Shown: positions 61,169-64,000 of the stretch, one piece after another | How the letters are laid out: each line of letters starts with the position of its first letter | How positions within the stretch are numbered: position 1 is the stretch's first letter | NCBI RefSeq assembly: GCF_945957345.1 | Contig: NZ_CAMFKW010000016.1 | Span: 1 to 64,000, forward strand | Length of the DNA stretch: 64,000 nt | Reading direction: 5' to 3' | Source: an uncultured Allobosea sp. | Lineage (GTDB): Bacteria; Pseudomonadota; Alphaproteobacteria; Rhizobiales; Beijerinckiaceae | The notes under the pieces: generated by a model | What the model was told of the DNA's origin: nothing | What the model saw: the letters and a program-made list of their open reading frames with translations, nothing else | Database searches by the model: none | Translations under genes and position numbers: made by a program

Positions 61169-62341
61169 ATGGCGCTCCCCGACGATCCGCTCACCATCAT
61201 CGCGACCCGCCACTGGCTGGTCTACATCCCCTTCGACAGCCCGATCGTCTGGGGCTCGGGTAAGCGCACCGGCTCGACCCGGCTGATCGTCGAGGTGACC
61301 ACCGCCTCCGGCATCAAGGGCTATGGCGAGACGATCGCCTTGCTCGACTTCGTTCCGGTCGTGCTGGAGAAGGTCGTGCTGCCGCTGGCACTCGGTCGCA
61401 GCGTCGCCGATGTCGAGCGATTGCACCGCCATGTGCTCGGCGCCGGCTATTACCATCATGAGCGGGCCGTGGTGATGGCACTCGCCGCTGTCGAGATGGC
61501 GATGTGGGACGCGTTGGGCAAGCACGCCCGCCTGCCGCTGCATGCGCTGCTCGGCGGTGCCTATCGCCGGAAGATCGAGCTCGCCGCCTATCTCTTCGTC
61601 GCCGATCCCAAGCCCTGCGCCGAGACGGCAGCCCGCTTCCGCGACGAGGGTTACACCACCTTCAAGGTCAAGATCGGCCATGACGAAAAGAGCGACATCG
61701 CCCTGATGGAGGCTGTGCGCCAAGTCGTCGGCGCCGCGCCGCTGCGGGCCGACGTCAACGGCGCCTGGTCGCCCGGCACCGCACGGCGCCAGCTCGAGAA
61801 GCTGAAGGGACTCGATCTCGCTTATGTCGAACAGCCGCTCGTCCTGCACGATATCGCCGGCCATGCCGAATTGCGCCAGGTGCAGACGGTCCCGATCGCG
61901 ATCGACGAAGGCGCCTACACGCTCGGCGATGTCGGCAATGTCGTGCGCGCCGCTGCCGCCGACGTGATCCTGCTCGATCCCCATGAGGAAGGCGGCATCT
62001 GGCAATGCGTCAAGGCCGCAGGCGTGGCCGAGGCTGTCGGCATCCCGGTGACGCTGCATTCGGGCGGCGAGCTCGGCCTGTCGCAGGCCGCCTATCTGCA
62101 TCTGGCCGCCTCGATCCCGAATATGAACATCGCGATCGACACCGAATATTACTATCACAGCGTCGACATCGTCACCGAAGCCTTCGCGATCCGCGACGGG
62201 CGTCTCGACGTCCCGCAGGAGCCCGGCCTCGGTGTGCTGCCTGATCTCGACGCACTCGAACGCTTCCGCTCCAGCAAGGTGATCGGCGCCTATCTCGACC
62301 CCGACCGGCCCGGCTGGTTTGCCGAGAAGCCGAAATACTGA
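61169..62341 (+). CDS. Mandelate racemase/enolase superfamily sugar-acid dehydratase
   Basis: 390 residues. Catalytic set by position: K166-x-K168 (TFKVKIG), metal ligands D195 (RADVNGAW), E221 (YVEQPL) and D246/E247 (AIDEGAY), and a D270-H297 pair (LLDPHEEGG and TLHSGGELG). D270 replaces the lysine of muconate-lactonizing enzymes, so it belongs with the mandelate racemase subgroup of acid-sugar dehydratases. Start ATG 61169 is preferred; a TTG four codons upstream extends the frame. Likely reaction: aldonate to 2-keto-3-deoxy-aldonate in the cytoplasm. The sugar is not identifiable. Confidence 0.9.
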   Translation: MALPDDPLTIIATRHWLVYIPFDSPIVWGSGKRTGSTRLIVEVTTASGIKGYGETIALLDFVPVVLEKVVLPLALGRSVADVERLHRHVLGAGYYHHERAVVMALAAVEMAMWDALGKHARLPLHALLGGAYRRKIELAAYLFVADPKPCAETAARFRDEGYTTFKVKIGHDEKSDIALMEAVRQVVGAAPLRADVNGAWSPGTARRQLEKLKGLDLAYVEQPLVLHDIAGHAELRQVQTVPIAIDEGAYTLGDVGNVVRAAAADVILLDPHEEGGIWQCVKAAGVAEAVGIPVTLHSGGELGLSQAAYLHLAASIPNMNIAIDTEYYYHSVDIVTEAFAIRDGRLDVPQEPGLGVLPDLDALERFRSSKVIGAYLDPDRPGWFAEKPKY

Positions 62342-62352
62342 AAGAAGCCACC

Positions 62353-63078
62353 ATGCGCTTCCGTGATCGCGAGGTCGTCGTCACCGGCGCCGGGCGTGGC
62401 ATCGGGCAGGCCATCGTCGAGCGCTTCCTTGCAGAAGGCGCCCGCGTCGCCGCGATTGACCTGGAGCCGCCGGCCGGCCGCGTCGATAGCCGGCACCTCT
62501 CCTGGCACGCCTTCGACATCACCGACGAAGGCGCCATCGCAGCCTTCTTCACAGGACGCAACCGCTGCGACGTGCTGGTCAACAATGCCGGCATCCCCGG
62601 CGAAGGCGCACTCGCCGCATTGACCACGGACCATTGGAACCGCGTCTTCGCCGTGAACGTCACGGCGCAGATGCTGATGGCACAGGCGGCCATGCCGCTG
62701 ATGCCGGCGGGATCCAGCATCGTCAATCTGTCGTCGGTCGCTGCCCATCTCGGCTTTGCCGAACGCGCGGCCTATTGCGCCTCGAAGGCGGCCGTGCTCG
62801 GCCTGACGCGCGCGTTGGCCATCGAGTTTGCGGGGACGGTGCGTGTCAATTGCCTCTGCCCCGGCACGGTCGACACGCCCTGGATCGCCCGCCTTGCCGG
62901 CGAAGGAGACGATCGCGACGAACGCCTGGCCGCGATGGCGGGGCGCCAGCCGATGGACCGCCTCGGCACGCCCAGCGAAATCGCCGCAACCGTTGCCTTC
63001 CTCGCTTCGCATGACGCCAGCTTCATCACGGGAGCGGTCATCATGGCGGATGGCGGCATGACGATCGCTGCGAGATGA
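62353..63078 (+). CDS. Short-chain dehydrogenase/reductase (late step of sugar-acid pathway)
   Basis: 241 residues. TGAGRGIG cofactor motif, NNAGIPG, Ser in NLSSVAAH and catalytic YCASK are present; it ends IMADGGMTIAAR. In pathways with a mandelate-racemase-type dehydratase, a second SDR commonly oxidises the 2-keto-3-deoxy acid to a 2,4-diketo acid or an equivalent. It starts 11 bases after the dehydratase and ends the operon; an 8-bp stem (63073-63102) overlaps its stop codon. Confidence 0.88.
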   Translation: MRFRDREVVVTGAGRGIGQAIVERFLAEGARVAAIDLEPPAGRVDSRHLSWHAFDITDEGAIAAFFTGRNRCDVLVNNAGIPGEGALAALTTDHWNRVFAVNVTAQMLMAQAAMPLMPAGSSIVNLSSVAAHLGFAERAAYCASKAAVLGLTRALAIEFAGTVRVNCLCPGTVDTPWIARLAGEGDDRDERLAAMAGRQPMDRLGTPSEIAATVAFLASHDASFITGAVIMADGGMTIAAR

Positions 63079-63193
63079 CGCGATGATATCGACACGTCAT
63101 CTTCGCGAGCTTTGCGCGATCTGTGAGCGGCTAGCCTGGCCTTGCTGACGGTGCCACGCTCTGGACGATGCCCCCGCCCCGTTGCAGCATATT

Positions 63194-63204
63194 GGATCAT
63201 ATTC
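63194..63204 (+). promoter_or_regulatory. Shared element upstream of the second XRE gene
   Basis: GGATCATATTC matches, with one change, GGATAATATTC at 27960-27970 upstream of the paralogous XRE gene. It is AT-rich and ends 27 bases before the start codon. Function unproven. Confidence 0.3.
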
Positions 63205-63231
63205 TTCCTTAGGGCGCAGCGGAAGTTTCCG

Positions 63232-63675
63232 ATGGAACCGGAAATGGATGACATAAACCGGCACATCGGAGCTCGACTGCGGCTCCTGCGCGGCAAATTG
63301 CACCTCTCTCGGGAGAAGGTTGGCAAATGGCTCGATGTCAGCCATCAGCAGATCCGCAATTACGAGAAAGGCACGAACCGGCTGACTGCCGACGCCCTGT
63401 TCGTTCTATCGCGGGAAATGAAGGTCGATCCAGGCTTCTTTTTCGAAGGCCTGTTCTTTGGACCTCATTCGGAAAGCAGTCTCACCGACCAAGCCGCAGC
63501 GAGTTACATTGCCGAGTCCTCATCGTTCCCAGAAAGTTCGCGACTGGATGAGGCATTCGCCCGGATCCGTTCGCGACAGCAACGCCTGCTTGCCGTCCGG
63601 CTCGTCGAAGCGGTGGCTGAGACCGAAGCTGACGGCATGCGCCGGGGATATGGGAGTAGCGCCCCACCTGTTTGA
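63232..63675 (+). CDS. XRE family HTH regulator (paralogue of the one at 28045)
   Basis: 147 residues from ATG 63232 (MEPEMDDINRHIGARLRLLR); an ATG four codons later is possible. The HTH covers ~10-65 (LHLSREKVGKWLDVSHQQIR, NYEKGTNRLTADALFVLSRE). A C-terminal helix with AFARIRSRQQRLLAVRLVEA parallels the other copy. It is not obviously part of the sugar-acid operon, since it has a 153-base upstream region. A terminator follows. Confidence 0.87.
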   Translation: MEPEMDDINRHIGARLRLLRGKLHLSREKVGKWLDVSHQQIRNYEKGTNRLTADALFVLSREMKVDPGFFFEGLFFGPHSESSLTDQAAASYIAESSSFPESSRLDEAFARIRSRQQRLLAVRLVEAVAETEADGMRRGYGSSAPPV

Positions 63676-63712
63676 TACGGCACTCATTCGAGAAAGTTTC
63701 AAAGAGCAAGAA

Positions 63713-63744
63713 GCCCCGCGTCGTTACCGGCGCGGAGCCTTTTT
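63713..63744 (+). terminator. Intrinsic terminator after the second XRE gene
   Basis: GCCCCGCG and CGCGGAGC form an 8-bp stem with one mismatch and a 10-base loop, followed by CTTTTTC. It is 37 bases after the stop and is the clearest classical terminator in the window. Confidence 0.75.
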
Positions 63745-64000
63745 CGATAGTGCGGTTTGATGGCGAGGGCCTGAAACCACCGACGGCAGCTCTTCATAAT
63801 CCCGTACCTGGTTGCGCCACTTGCGGACGTTCTACGGCTGCCGACAAGCTGACATTCAGGACAGCTCATTCACATAATCTGCTCATGGCTCGTAGAGAAC
63901 ATTCTCTGCTGGCCATTATCTGCGTCGAGAGCGCACGCCGCTCTTGCGGCTCGCGCCATTGCGCAGCACTTATCGTCACGCGGCTGCCCGCTTCGGCCGG
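63745..64000. other. Unassigned right-hand edge
   Basis: 256 bases without a supported gene, and less GC-rich than the rest. A 39-codon frame from ATG 63884 is open to the edge (MARREHSLLAIICVESARRS), but it has no ribosome site or recognisable similarity. No tRNA-like cloverleaf, palindrome or insertion-sequence end was recognised. Confidence 0.4.

Noticed and set aside
63073..63102. Terminator at the end of the sugar-acid operon
   Set aside because: The 8-bp stem overlaps the stop codon, has a 14-base loop and no T-run, so it is too weak to list as a terminator.
63884..64000. Start of a gene at the right edge
   Set aside because: The frame is only 39 codons to the edge, with no ribosome site and no recognisable sequence.
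1..64000. tRNA, rRNA, CRISPR array or prophage
   Set aside because: No rRNA-like block, cloverleaf with CCA-adjacent arms, regular short repeats, integrase or transposase gene was seen. Repeats found are limited to hairpins and REP-like units.

Overview
The window is high-GC chromosomal DNA with rhizobial-type gene content: the fixNOQP/fixGHIS order, a FixK/FNR-type regulator with TTGAT-N4-ATCAA boxes, tripartite tricarboxylate transporter genes and many peptide-type ABC importers. It is most likely from an alphaproteobacterium of the order Hyphomicrobiales. A Bosea-like genus is my best guess from protein style, and no search was run. I see no rRNA, tRNA, CRISPR, prophage or intact insertion sequence.

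Layout. (1) 1-10848, respiration: the 5' part of an FtsK-family translocase gene, a complete cbb3 oxidase cluster ccoNOQPGHIS on the minus strand, an FnrN-type Fe-S regulator, and a divergent GNAT-like orphan behind an FNR box. (2) 10877-19206, an organic-acid catabolism island: TctCBA transporter, PdxA2-like dehydrogenase, DHDPS-family lyase and RraA/HMG-aldolase-family protein on the minus strand, diverging from an NAD-binding/SAF oxidoreductase and a GntR/FCD regulator. (3) 19492-28443, a Dpp-type importer with two tandem binding proteins, a DppA-type M55 D-aminopeptidase and an XRE regulator. (4) 28446-36213, a second Dpp-type importer under an RpiR/SIS regulator, with one glycerophosphodiesterase gene inside the operon and another diverging from it. 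(5) 36224-38269, an AraC/MFS pair. (6) 38422-48855, a third Dpp-type importer under a GntR regulator, interleaved with an SDR, a NodB-type deacetylase and a leaderless gamma-glutamyltransferase; an AGE-family epimerase gene converges on it. (7) 48974-51640, an Lrp regulator, a Cys/Met-metabolism PLP enzyme and an EamA permease. (8) 51786-55456, a FbpABC-type iron(III) importer. (9) 55556-63078, a sugar-acid operon with a CUT1 importer, two SDRs and a mandelate-racemase-type dehydratase, diverging from a single polypeptide that fuses an IclR regulator to an SMP-30 lactonase. (10) 63232-63675, a second XRE regulator related to the one in block 3, followed by a terminator and unassigned sequence.

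How the genes work together. The window is a string of substrate-uptake-plus-catabolism modules, each with its own regulator and, in several cases, a visible palindromic operator at the promoter (GntR 17000-17017, RpiR 29233-29277, GntR 38372-38398, IclR 57348-57364). The most unusual items are the IclR-SMP30 fusion with its 17-bp palindrome, the Dpp importer associated with two GDPD genes and paired RpiR sites, and the Dpp importer carrying a cytoplasmic gamma-glutamyltransferase and a NodB-type deacetylase. Hairpins between binding-protein and permease genes (21137, 22869, 52814) probably set higher expression of the binding proteins.
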